DNA of 64,000 bases, from contig NZ_AP025017.1 of NCBI RefSeq assembly GCF_019974135.1, positions 558,001 through 622,000 on the forward strand, read 5' to 3'. The first letter of the stretch is position 1, and the number at the start of each line of letters is the position of its first letter. The notes beneath the pieces were generated by a model. The model was not told the DNA's origin, ran no database searches, and was given only the letters and a program-made list of their open reading frames with translations. Both the position numbers and the translations under genes were made by a program. This DNA is from Actinomyces capricornis. GTDB lineage: Bacteria > Actinomycetota > Actinomycetes > Actinomycetales > Actinomycetaceae. Below, in pieces: positions 54,423 to 62,693 of the stretch.

Positions 54423-56663
54423 TCAGTCGAGGAGGACCTCGCGCTGGGCGCTGGCGGCGGCATCGGGCACGGCCGGGACCACGGAGATGAGGGTGCCGGC
54501 GGCATCCCCGGTGGCCTGGGCGGTGACGATGGTGGCGGCGGCCAGCCCCTCCCCCGTGCCGGAGTCGGTGACGGTCACCGCGCTGAAGTCCTGGGGGACC
54601 TCGACGGTGCTTGCGCCCCCCGCGGGCAGGCTCACCTCCTGGCTCCATCCGCCGTCGAGGGAGGCCAGGGTCACCGTGCGCCGATCCCCGCTGTTGGCCA
54701 GGGCGACCGCGGGGGTCAGCCCCCCGCCCCGGGGGACGGCCAGGATGCTGCTGGGCCCGGAGTCACCGGCGCCGGGCTGGATCCAGGCCTCGTCGTGGAC
54801 CAGGGAGCCGGAGCGGGCCGGGTACTCCCCCGCACTGCGCACGAGGCGGACGCCGGCGGCGACCTGCCTGTCAGCGGTGACCTGCACGCCGTAGGTGCCG
54901 GGCGCCACTCCCCGCAGGGACAGGTCGAAGACGGCACCGGGGTCGATCTCGACCTCCTGGGCGCCGGGCAGGGGCGTGGGCCCCTCGGGCCCCAGCATGG
55001 TGATGCTGACCGAGGCCGGCTCCTCATGGGGGTTGACCACGCGCACGGCGGAGGCCTCGGAGGATGTCGCGCCGGTGGAGTCCTGGGGGGTCTCGCCCTG
55101 CTCGGCGGCATCGACGACCTGGACGGCGGGAATGGTCAGGTCGGTGGCCGGGCCCGAGCCGGGGGTGATGACGTCGACTCCCGCGGCGGTCTCCCCGTCG
55201 AGGGACTCGGTGACCAGGGTGGGGACCAGGGAGCCGCCGTCGGCCTCGATGGACACGGCGATGCGCTCGTCCTGGCTGCCACTGGTCTCCAGGAGCATCG
55301 ACTGGGACTTGCCGGCCGGAATGGTCACCTCCCCGTTGCTGGGCAGGGACAGGCGCCCCGAGGAGCCGTAGAGGCTGACCCGGGCGGTCACCGCCGTGAC
55401 GCCGGGGTTGTCCAGGCGCAGGTCGGCCGAGGCTCCCAGGTCGGCTGAGCCTCCGACGATCCAGGACACGGCACTGGGCTGGGTGCATGGCGCGGCGGTC
55501 AGGCCGCGCAGGTCCCCGTCGTTGGTCAGGGAGGTCACGACGGTGGCGGCGCTGACGGCCTGGGAGCCCGCGGGCTCGATGCTCAGCACCCCTCCGGTGC
55601 CGGCATCCAGGGAGGTGGTCCCCTCACTGTCCAGGGTCTCGCCGCGGTAGTCGATGGACTGAGCCCGACCCACGGGGGTGATGAGGGTGCGGGCGGTGGT
55701 GGTGCCCTTCTCGGTGACGGCCAGGGTGTTGCCGGGCTGGCCGGGGCAGACGTAGACGGTGCGGGCGCCCTGCTCGGCAATGGTCAGTGCCTCAACACTC
55801 GATGGTGTCATCGGCGCGGGGCTGTGGCGCCCCCACCAGGTCAGGCCCGCGGCGCCCGCGACCAGCACCAGGGCGCTGGCCACGGCGGCGGAGCGGTGCG
55901 CCACACGGCGCCAGCTCAGCGGCGCACCGGGGCGCCGGCGCCGCAGGGTGCGCAGACGACGGCGGGCGGGCCGAGTGGGTGCGGCGGAGGTCGCGGCCGC
56001 TGCAGAACCCTCGGACGCGGTGGGGGTCTCAGGTGGAGCGGGGGTCTGGGATGAGCCGCGCGCCCCGGCCTCCTGGTCCGCACCGGCCTCCGCCATGGCC
56101 TCATCGGCCGCGCCGGCCTCGAAGGACTCCGGATCCTGCGTCACCGGATCCTGGGGCGCGCGGTTCGCAGTTCCGGGGACCTGGGTCCCGGCGCTCGCCG
56201 TGTCCTCCTCGGCGTCCTCCGCCCCAGCCGTGGTCTCGGCCCGCTCGGAGCCGCTGGGCCCACCGCCTGTGGTCTCACCGCGGTCCTCACCGTCGCCGAT
56301 CTCGCCATGGCCGGCCTGCCTGCGCTCCGCCCCAGGGGCATCACCGGCCTGATCTCCAGCTGTCGTGTCAGCGCCGTCCTCGGCACTGACCTCGACAGCA
56401 CTGGGGCCGGCCTCCGGCGCCTGAGCGGGCACCTCCTCGGCGCCGTCCGCCTCCGCGGTCTGAGCGCCTTCGGGGTGCGTGGCGCCCGCAGCATCCTCCG
56501 CGGGCGCAGCGGCCTCCTGTGACGGGTCCTCGGAGGCGTGGGCGGGCGAGGCCGCAGCCTCCTGTGTCATAGGCCCCTCCGCCTGGCGGTGCTCGACCGC
56601 GTCCTGCATGTCCTGCGGGCGCGGGGAGTCCTCCTGGGGGCTCTGCCCGGGCGTGTGGCTCAT
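54423..56663 (-). CDS. DUF5719-family membrane-anchored protein
   Basis: A 746-residue protein. About 220 residues of acidic Glu/Ala/Gly/Thr low complexity form the cytoplasmic N-terminus. A basic patch and single membrane segment follow (SAAVASALVLVAGAAGLTWW), then a large extracellular beta-rich DUF5719 region, whose start is near VYVCPGQPGNTLAV. Families of this type are conserved in actinobacteria beside a GT2 membrane protein and WhiB. The ATGA overlap with the upstream GT2 gene indicates obligate coupling. Role unknown; an envelope glycan complex is a fair guess. Confidence 0.82.
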   Translation of the reverse strand: MSHTPGQSPQEDSPRPQDMQDAVEHRQAEGPMTQEAAASPAHASEDPSQEAAAPAEDAAGATHPEGAQTAEADGAEEVPAQAPEAGPSAVEVSAEDGADTTAGDQAGDAPGAERRQAGHGEIGDGEDRGETTGGGPSGSERAETTAGAEDAEEDTASAGTQVPGTANRAPQDPVTQDPESFEAGAADEAMAEAGADQEAGARGSSQTPAPPETPTASEGSAAAATSAAPTRPARRRLRTLRRRRPGAPLSWRRVAHRSAAVASALVLVAGAAGLTWWGRHSPAPMTPSSVEALTIAEQGARTVYVCPGQPGNTLAVTEKGTTTARTLITPVGRAQSIDYRGETLDSEGTTSLDAGTGGVLSIEPAGSQAVSAATVVTSLTNDGDLRGLTAAPCTQPSAVSWIVGGSADLGASADLRLDNPGVTAVTARVSLYGSSGRLSLPSNGEVTIPAGKSQSMLLETSGSQDERIAVSIEADGGSLVPTLVTESLDGETAAGVDVITPGSGPATDLTIPAVQVVDAAEQGETPQDSTGATSSEASAVRVVNPHEEPASVSITMLGPEGPTPLPGAQEVEIDPGAVFDLSLRGVAPGTYGVQVTADRQVAAGVRLVRSAGEYPARSGSLVHDEAWIQPGAGDSGPSSILAVPRGGGLTPAVALANSGDRRTVTLASLDGGWSQEVSLPAGGASTVEVPQDFSAVTVTDSGTGEGLAAATIVTAQATGDAAGTLISVVPAVPDAAASAQREVLLD

Positions 56664-59600
56664 GCGGACTCCTTCCCGCGGCGCAGCGGCAGAGCCGCAA
56701 TGAGTGTCAGTGCCCAGACCACCCAGATCGTTCGGGTCAGGAGCACTGCGACGGTGCTGGAGTGGGTGAGGGTGAGCTCGCCCCCGGAGGCGGGCAGGGA
56801 GAAGGCCATCGACCAGCCGCCCTCCCCATCGGGCACGGTGGCGGCGCTCAACGGCCGGCCGTTGAGCGTGGCGCTCCAGTCGCGGCTCCTGCGCTCGGCC
56901 AGGACCAGGAGGCGCTCCCCCCTGCCCTCGGGCAGCTCCGCAGTGGTGCCCGAGGCGCCGCCGCTCCAGGGCAGCGCGGTCGAGGTGGTCGGGGCGTTCG
57001 ATCCCCGGGCGGCTGCCGCGGTCTCGACGACGCGCAGGCGTGCGGCGCTCTGCTCGCCGTCGGGGGCCACGCGCCAGGCGGTGCCCGACTCGGTCTGGGC
57101 CAGCTGCTCCAGGCCGGGGGTGGAGGCCATGGCCGAGCGCGCATCGGCGGTGATCTCATCACCGGTGGCGTTGCGCAGCACGATGACCGCGATGCCGTGG
57201 TCGGCCAGGGCCTGGGCGACCTCCTCATCCTGCCCGGAGGTGGCGCGGGCCACGAGCTGGGCCAGGGCCTGATCCGCCTGGTCCTGGAGGTCCAGGGGCC
57301 GGGCACTGCTGGTCGCCGGGTCGGCCAGGAGCTGGTCGAGGCTCGCCCCGGCGCGCTGCCTCAGCTCGGTGTTGAGCACTGAGGGCAGGGCGTCGGTGAT
57401 CTGGAGGCCGGGCCCCCGCCACACCGAGGCGCGCAGCCCCTGGGGGGTGGAGGCCAGGAGCAGGACCCGGCCGGCAGCGGGTGAGGCCTGCGCCTGGGCC
57501 GCGATGATGGGCACCTGCTGGCTGCCCGGCCGCAGGGCCATGAGCTGGGTACCCGGGGCGTTGAGGGACTGCCAGCTCCAGGCGGCCCCGATGAGGATCG
57601 GGCCGGCCAGCACCAGGACGCCCGCCGCGGCCAGGATCATGCGCCGCCGGGCCGCGCGCCGGGGGCGAAGCGCCGCCACGGCGGTATCCCCGGCGGCCAG
57701 GGCGGCGATGAGGAAGCCGGCCAGGCTCAGTGACAGTCCGGTGCCGGCCCAGCCGGTGACCAGGACCGCTGAGGGATCCAGCACCGTCGTGCCCACGGCG
57801 GTGACCACGCGGATGCTCAGGGCCGCCAGCGCCAGCCCGCCCAGGGCCAGCAGGATGCCGGTGCGGCTACGCGCGCCGGCCGCCCCGGGGATGAACAGGC
57901 CGAGCAGCGCTGCCGCCGGCACGATGACCAGGAGGATCCGGGCGAGCACGGCCAGCCAGGAGGCGGGCAGGAGCACATCGAGATCGATGGGGGATCCCAG
58001 GAGGAGGTCGGTGCTGCTGGGCACCGAGACCGCCAGGGGCGCCCCCAGGTCTGTCAGGAGCAGGCGCAGTCCCTCGCCCCAGCCGACGTCCCGGCCCAGC
58101 TGCCAGGCCCGCCACCAGGCGGGGGCGGCGGTGGCCACCAGGGGCAGGATGGTCAGGAGCAGGCGCAGCCCGCCCCGGGTGAGGACCATCAGTGCGATGA
58201 GAACCGGCAGGAGGACGACGGCGGTGGCAGGCGCCGCAGCCACGACGACGGACAGCAGCAGTCCCGCCACGGCGGCCGCCGTCGCCGATCCGGGGCCGTA
58301 GGCCGCCAGGCCCTCGGACCTGCGGGGGTCGGGAGCGGCCGAGGCCTCCTCCTCAGGCTCCGCGCCGGTCGGCCCGCCCTCAGTGGGCTCGGCCTGGGCG
58401 GCCCCCGCAGCCTCGGTCTCAAGGGGATCCGTCTCAGCGGCCACGCCGCCAGCGGTACCGCCCGGGGCGGAGTCGGGCTCCTCCCCCGCCCCGGGCTCGG
58501 CCGCAGCAGTGACATCTGCCGGTTCGGCCTCGTGGGAAGGATCGGTGTCAGCGGCCTGCTCATCGAGATGGGCCAGGTCCTCCAGACGGCCCTGGGCGAA
58601 GCGGTCGAGCTCCGCGCGCTCCTCCTCGGTGAGCTGGTGGGCGCCCACCATGCCCGAGACGACGACGTCGCGCCGATCAGCCCCCACGGCGCGGGCCAGG
58701 GCCAGCAGCGCCCAGGGCAGGGCCAGGTGCACCAGGATCGCGGCCACTCGGCCCTGCCCCACGGCCAGCAGCCCGGTGGGGGTCAGGGCCCAGGCCAGTG
58801 CGGCCCCGGCACGCAGCACCACCCGGCGCGTCAGGGTGCCGGCGGCGAACCATGCGCCCAGGGCGGCCAGGGGGATGGCGGTCAGCAGGAGGATCTGGAT
58901 GACGGTGGCGCCGCCCAGGCCCAGTGCCCCGGCCAGCGCCAGGGGCAGGGCGAGAATGGCCAGCAGCGGCGTGGGGCCCCCGGCGTAGCCGTCGGCGGCG
59001 GGCAGCCAGGCGCTCCAGGCCGTGGACCAGGCCTGGGACCAGGTCATGTCCAGCCCGGCCAGGGCTCCGCCGGCGATCGAGCGGGTGAGCAGCACATGGG
59101 ACAGGCCCGCGCCCGCCACCACCAGCGCCAGCAGGGTGACGGCCCCCAGGGTGCGGCGCCGTGCGCGCGCCAGGGCCGCCAGCTCGCGCAGCTCCAGCTC
59201 ACTGGGCGCCTTCTCACGGGCGCGGCGCTCCCGGTCCTGGCGCACCCGGTCCCGCCGGTGGGCGCGGATCTGGGCGGGCTCGACGTAGAGGCGGCCCAGG
59301 GCGGAGCGCGGCACCTCGCTGTGGCGGGCCAGGCGCCGTCGGCCCGCACGGATGAGGCTGCTGCGCCCGACCACCGCCATGGCGGCGGCCAGTTCGTCGC
59401 GGGCCAGGGCGGGGGCCTTGACGACCATGCGCCACGCGAAGCGGCCCGCCCCCAGGATGAGGAACCAGGCCAGCAGAAGCGGCAGGGGGCGGTTGGAGAA
59501 GGCGGCCCAGTTGGTCAGCTGGGCGATGCGGCGCGCGCGGTAGGAGCGCTCGGGGTCGCGCTCGGGCAGTACCGTCACCGGTGCGGCCTGCTCGGCCCCC

Positions 59601-60517
59601 TCCGCCTCGGGGCTGCGGCGCAGCCCCAGGTAGGAGGCGCGCCGGTGGCGGATGACGGCCTGGGGCTCGACGACGACGCGGTACCCGGCCAGCCGCGCGG
59701 CGCGGGAGAGCTCCAGGCCGTCGCCGAAGGGGCCCAGCCAGGGGGCCGTGCCGCCCAGCTCGTCCCACACGGCGCGGTCGATGAGGGCACCGGCGGTGCC
59801 CACCGCCAGGACGTCACTGCGGTCGTCGTACTGGCCCTGATCGACCTCGCCGGGGACGATGTCGTTGGCGCGGCGCGCCGAGGCCGTGGTGCGCAGGCCG
59901 ACCTCCAGGAGATGGTCGGGGCGGTCCCAGGAGACCTGCTTGGGGCCCACGATGCCCACCGAGCGCGCATTGGTGGCCGTGTCCATGAGGGACTCCAGGC
60001 ACCCGGGCTCCGGGGCGCAGTCGTCGTGGAGGAGCCAGAGCCACAGCTGCTGGCCGGGGGCCTCCTGCCCCTCGACGATCTCGGAGACCAGCTCGCACTC
60101 GTGGACGGTGATGGGGGACATGGCGCCGGTGGGGCCGGTGATCTGCCCCGGGGCGGCGTGCTTACGGCGCTCGGAGGCGCCCGAGCGCCGGCGGTTGCCC
60201 GAGGCGATGAGCCGGGAGTAGGACTCCAGCCCCCGGGCCACGGCGTCGCCGAAGGTGGCGGCCTCACCGGAGCGCACGATGCGCACGGGGCTGACGTCGT
60301 CCAGGCCGCAGGATTCGACGATCTCCTCGATGGGAGTGCCGTCCCCCAGGCCGTTGGCCCTCGAGGCGATGTCGACGATGAGGACGATGTCGGGAACGCG
60401 GCTCTGCGCGGCGACGGCGCGCAGCGCGGGAGCCAGAAACGGGGTAGCCCCGGCTGTCACAACGACAGCCAGGGCCCCAACTCGATCAACTCCCCCTATG
60501 GAGTCCACTGCGCTCAT
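56660..60517 (-). CDS. giant membrane glycosyltransferase family 2 protein
   Basis: A 1285-residue protein. The N-terminal ~300 residues are a GT2-type domain: VVVTAGATPFLAPALRAVAA, the acidic LWLLHDDCAPEPGCLESLMD and GLELSRAARLAGYRVVVEPQ. A coiled, basic region (about 380-440) and then at least a dozen membrane segments follow, with an acidic insert at about 620-710 (Glu/Ala/Pro-rich). The C-terminal part is extracellular and beta-rich, ending with a last membrane helix (TIWVVWALTLIAALPLR). It probably transfers a sugar to a wall or membrane polymer; donor and acceptor are unknown. Its start overlaps the whiB stop (ATGA), placing it under the whiB promoter. Confidence 0.82.
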   Translation of the reverse strand: MSAVDSIGGVDRVGALAVVVTAGATPFLAPALRAVAAQSRVPDIVLIVDIASRANGLGDGTPIEEIVESCGLDDVSPVRIVRSGEAATFGDAVARGLESYSRLIASGNRRRSGASERRKHAAPGQITGPTGAMSPITVHECELVSEIVEGQEAPGQQLWLWLLHDDCAPEPGCLESLMDTATNARSVGIVGPKQVSWDRPDHLLEVGLRTTASARRANDIVPGEVDQGQYDDRSDVLAVGTAGALIDRAVWDELGGTAPWLGPFGDGLELSRAARLAGYRVVVEPQAVIRHRRASYLGLRRSPEAEGAEQAAPVTVLPERDPERSYRARRIAQLTNWAAFSNRPLPLLLAWFLILGAGRFAWRMVVKAPALARDELAAAMAVVGRSSLIRAGRRRLARHSEVPRSALGRLYVEPAQIRAHRRDRVRQDRERRAREKAPSELELRELAALARARRRTLGAVTLLALVVAGAGLSHVLLTRSIAGGALAGLDMTWSQAWSTAWSAWLPAADGYAGGPTPLLAILALPLALAGALGLGGATVIQILLLTAIPLAALGAWFAAGTLTRRVVLRAGAALAWALTPTGLLAVGQGRVAAILVHLALPWALLALARAVGADRRDVVVSGMVGAHQLTEEERAELDRFAQGRLEDLAHLDEQAADTDPSHEAEPADVTAAAEPGAGEEPDSAPGGTAGGVAAETDPLETEAAGAAQAEPTEGGPTGAEPEEEASAAPDPRRSEGLAAYGPGSATAAAVAGLLLSVVVAAAPATAVVLLPVLIALMVLTRGGLRLLLTILPLVATAAPAWWRAWQLGRDVGWGEGLRLLLTDLGAPLAVSVPSSTDLLLGSPIDLDVLLPASWLAVLARILLVIVPAAALLGLFIPGAAGARSRTGILLALGGLALAALSIRVVTAVGTTVLDPSAVLVTGWAGTGLSLSLAGFLIAALAAGDTAVAALRPRRAARRRMILAAAGVLVLAGPILIGAAWSWQSLNAPGTQLMALRPGSQQVPIIAAQAQASPAAGRVLLLASTPQGLRASVWRGPGLQITDALPSVLNTELRQRAGASLDQLLADPATSSARPLDLQDQADQALAQLVARATSGQDEEVAQALADHGIAVIVLRNATGDEITADARSAMASTPGLEQLAQTESGTAWRVAPDGEQSAARLRVVETAAAARGSNAPTTSTALPWSGGASGTTAELPEGRGERLLVLAERRSRDWSATLNGRPLSAATVPDGEGGWSMAFSLPASGGELTLTHSSTVAVLLTRTIWVVWALTLIAALPLRRGKESA

Positions 60518-60834
60518 ACGGCGCGACGCTTGAGCTTGCGGCGCTCGCGCTCCGACAGGCCGCCCCAGATACCGAAGCGCTCATCGTTGGCCAGAGCGTA
60601 CTCAAGGCACTCCTCGCGGACCTCGCAGGTGGCGCACACCCGCTTGGCCTCCCGCGTGGACCCGCCCTTCTCCGGGAAGAAGGCCTCGGGGTCCGTCTGC
60701 GCGCACAGGGCCCGCTCCTGCCAGGCCAGGGGCCCGTCGTCAAGCTCCTCGCCGCTGCCGAAGAGGAGGAGGAGAGCATCGGTGTCCGGCTCCTCAGGGT
60801 GCGTCAGTGGTCCCTCGCCGAGAATGTTCCACAT
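60514..60834 (-). CDS. whiB2: WhiB-family iron-sulfur regulator (WhiB2/WhmD-like)
   Basis: A 106-residue regulator that binds a 4Fe-4S cluster through Cys44, Cys67, Cys70 and Cys76 (CATCEVREEC). The WhiB turn GIWGGLSERERR and a basic C-terminus (KLKRR) follow. Position next to GT2 and DUF5719, with DUF3499 and manA within 10 kb, matches the WhiB2/WhmD locus, which controls septation in mycobacteria. Good ribosome site GGGAGG 7 nt before the ATG, and a strong promoter (60873-60902). First gene of a three-gene overlapping operon. Confidence 0.9.
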   Translation of the reverse strand: MWNILGEGPLTHPEEPDTDALLLLFGSGEELDDGPLAWQERALCAQTDPEAFFPEKGGSTREAKRVCATCEVREECLEYALANDERFGIWGGLSERERRKLKRRAV

Positions 60835-60872
60835 GATCGGCCTCCCTTCAGTTCGACGTGCGTGCCAGAAGA

Positions 60873-60902
60873 ATTACAAGTGTGTGAGATGAGGCCAGTC
60901 AA
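60873..60902 (-). promoter_or_regulatory. whiB operon promoter
   Basis: On the minus strand TTGACT (60897-60902), an 18-nt spacer and TGTAAT (60873-60878) form a near-consensus promoter. Transcription would start near 60866, leaving a leader of about 30 nt with GGGAGG. Confidence 0.65.
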
Positions 60903-61170
60903 GCCCGGGAGGGAAACTTCACCCTCTCGTGACCATTGACATCGTTCCTTGATATGCCGCGGAGATCCCCATCTGGAGGACACAGTATGGCGACTTCCTA
61001 CAAAACCCCTGGGAGGATGCCGCAGTGAACCTGATAAGGGTATCCGCCCCGCTTTTCCGGCTTAATTACTGAGGTGTGACGCGCACCCCACGCGCCCCGG
61101 CGAGATCGACACCGCATCGAGACCGCGGGCCGCACCCGCCCCCGGTCTGTAGGTCTGGTTCAATTCCCCC
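60903..61170 (+). other. low-GC divergent control region with a possible 13-codon reading frame
   Basis: Together with the whiB promoter this forms a 336-bp gap. A TTGACA is at 60936-60941 on plus, but without an obvious -10. A frame of 13 codons (ATG 60987 to TGA 61028) has GGAGGA 6 nt upstream, a better ribosome site than many real genes here; it could be a leader peptide, but there is no further evidence. TTCAAT (61159-61164) lies 6 nt before the next ATG. Confidence 0.25.
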
Positions 61171-62043
61171 ATGCCCCCAGACGCCCTTCAGCGCCTCCTG
61201 GACGCCCATGCGGATCAGCAGCCCCGGATCGTGTGGTACAGCCCGGCCGAGCGCATCGAGCTCAGCGGTCACGTGCTGTCGATGTGGCAGGCCAAGGCCG
61301 CGGGCCTCATCACCGCGGAGTCCGAGCCCGGAACCGCGGTTCACCTGGGCTGCCCCATTCATTGGCGCACCATCGCCTGGGCCTGCGGCGCCTGGCTGGC
61401 CGGGCGGCGGGTGGTCATGGCGGGCGCCGTCCCCGACTCCGCCGAGCCCGATTCCGCCGGCCCCGCGGCCGGCAGTGCTCGCGTCGCCGCAGGTGCTGAC
61501 GGTGCTGACATCCCCCATCGCGCAGGCCAGGTCCCAGAAGGGAGCCAGGACGACCTCCCGGCCGTCGGGCTGAGCGTGGCCTTCGAGACCCGGCACCTCG
61601 ATCCGGAGGCCGAGATCCAGGTGCTCCTGCCCGTGCAGTCCCTGGCGGTGCGCTGGCCCGGCGAGCTGCCCCCGCTGGTCATCGACGGCGCCGCCGAGCT
61701 GATGTCCTACGCCGATGCCTTCACCGCCGCGCCCACGCCCGGCGATGCGCCCGCCCTCACCCTCCTGACGGGGTCGGGGGACGGCCGCCCCACCACCCTC
61801 ACGCGCACCGACCTCACGCAGATCGCGACGGCGGCGATCGCCTCGACCGCGGCGGGCGGTGAGGCGGGCCCATCGCTGCCGGCCCCCAGGGCTCAGCTGG
61901 TGCGCGCCGCGGATCCGGGTCGGGCACTGCTGGAGGTCCTGGGGGCCTGGAGCCGGGACGCCACCGCGGTCCTACTGGCCCCCGGGGCCGACGACGCCCT
62001 GGCGGCGGCCGCGGCCCGCCAGGAGGGCGCACTCCTCCCCTGA
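61171..62043 (+). CDS. TIGR03089-family protein (AMP-binding-like fragment)
   Basis: A 290-residue soluble protein typical of actinobacteria. The family resembles the N-terminal part of acyl-CoA synthetases (IVWYSPAERIELSGHVLSM, ALTLLTGSGDGRPTTLTRTD, AWSRDATAVLLAPGADD) but is too short to be a complete enzyme. An Asp/Ala/Gly-rich insert (about 90-125) is poorly conserved. It is divergent from the whiB operon and followed by the second dispersed repeat. Biochemical role unknown. Confidence 0.82.
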   Translation: MPPDALQRLLDAHADQQPRIVWYSPAERIELSGHVLSMWQAKAAGLITAESEPGTAVHLGCPIHWRTIAWACGAWLAGRRVVMAGAVPDSAEPDSAGPAAGSARVAAGADGADIPHRAGQVPEGSQDDLPAVGLSVAFETRHLDPEAEIQVLLPVQSLAVRWPGELPPLVIDGAAELMSYADAFTAAPTPGDAPALTLLTGSGDGRPTTLTRTDLTQIATAAIASTAAGGEAGPSLPAPRAQLVRAADPGRALLEVLGAWSRDATAVLLAPGADDALAAAAARQEGALLP

Positions 62044-62373
62044 CGGGGATGAGCCGGCTGGGTCCACGTCCTTCCTCGGGAGGCTGCCAGCGGGGAGGAC
62101 GGGGGCGTGAGGGGCCTCCAGCGGGACCTGGGCCACTGGGCCCGCCTCGCCCGCAGAGGCGATGGGCCTGGTCGGGCGGACTCGCCATGAGCAGGTCAGC
62201 CGGCGGGCCCGCCGGGGCAGGGGGCCCGGCGCCACGGCCGCACCCACGATCGTGCCCCCACCGGGCTCACCGCACTCGCAGGGGACCGGAGTGCTGGGCT
62301 GTCCGGATCGGTGGCCAAGGGCCCGGGGATGCAAGGGCGCCGGGGATGGCGGCAGGCCGGGGCTCGCTGCGAT
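62044..62373. other. 330-bp GC-rich spacer without a recognisable gene
   Basis: Region between the TIGR03089 gene and the dispersed repeat. It is very GC-rich, has only frames typical of random GC-rich DNA, and no clear promoter or hairpin of note. Confidence 0.45.
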
Positions 62374-62664
62374 GCGATGGGGCCTCACTTGGCGACAAGT
62401 GCGTCACTTGGCGGAATGGACGGTGCTTGTAGGTGTCGTCCATTCCGCCAAGTGACGCCGAAGCCGCCAAGCGACGCCCAACCTGCAGGCCCACCGTCCC
62501 AACCCGCTTGGCCATCCCGAAGCACACGGCTCTCGCGGCACTCCGCTCCGGCCCTCCTGGCGCACCACCACCCGCCCCGCCCGCACCGACGGCGCCGGCC
62601 AGCGCAAGGCCAGGGCCCACACCCCGAGCCGCCCCGAACCGGAAGGGGTACCGGGACCGCACCC
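62374..62664 (-). repeat. dispersed nested-palindrome repeat, copy B
   Basis: About 291 bp aligning with 27735-28040. The inner inverted repeat is perfect over 22 bp (arms 62401-62422 and 62437-62458, 14-nt loop GTGCTTGTAGGTGT). The outer half-units (about 62381-62400 and 62459-62478) repeat the TCACTTGGCGG core more weakly. The C-rich tail ends about 30 nt from the manA stop. As in copy A, the element lies 3' of a minus-strand gene with its tail nearest that gene. Confidence 0.75.
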
Positions 62665-62693
62665 GCCCTACTCTCCTCCCCGAGGAAGGGCAA

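Noticed and set aside
61150-61175. GGTTCAATTCCCCC resembles a tRNA T-arm
   Set aside because: No matching acceptor stem, D-arm or anticodon arm upstream, and the sequence directly precedes a credible start codon.
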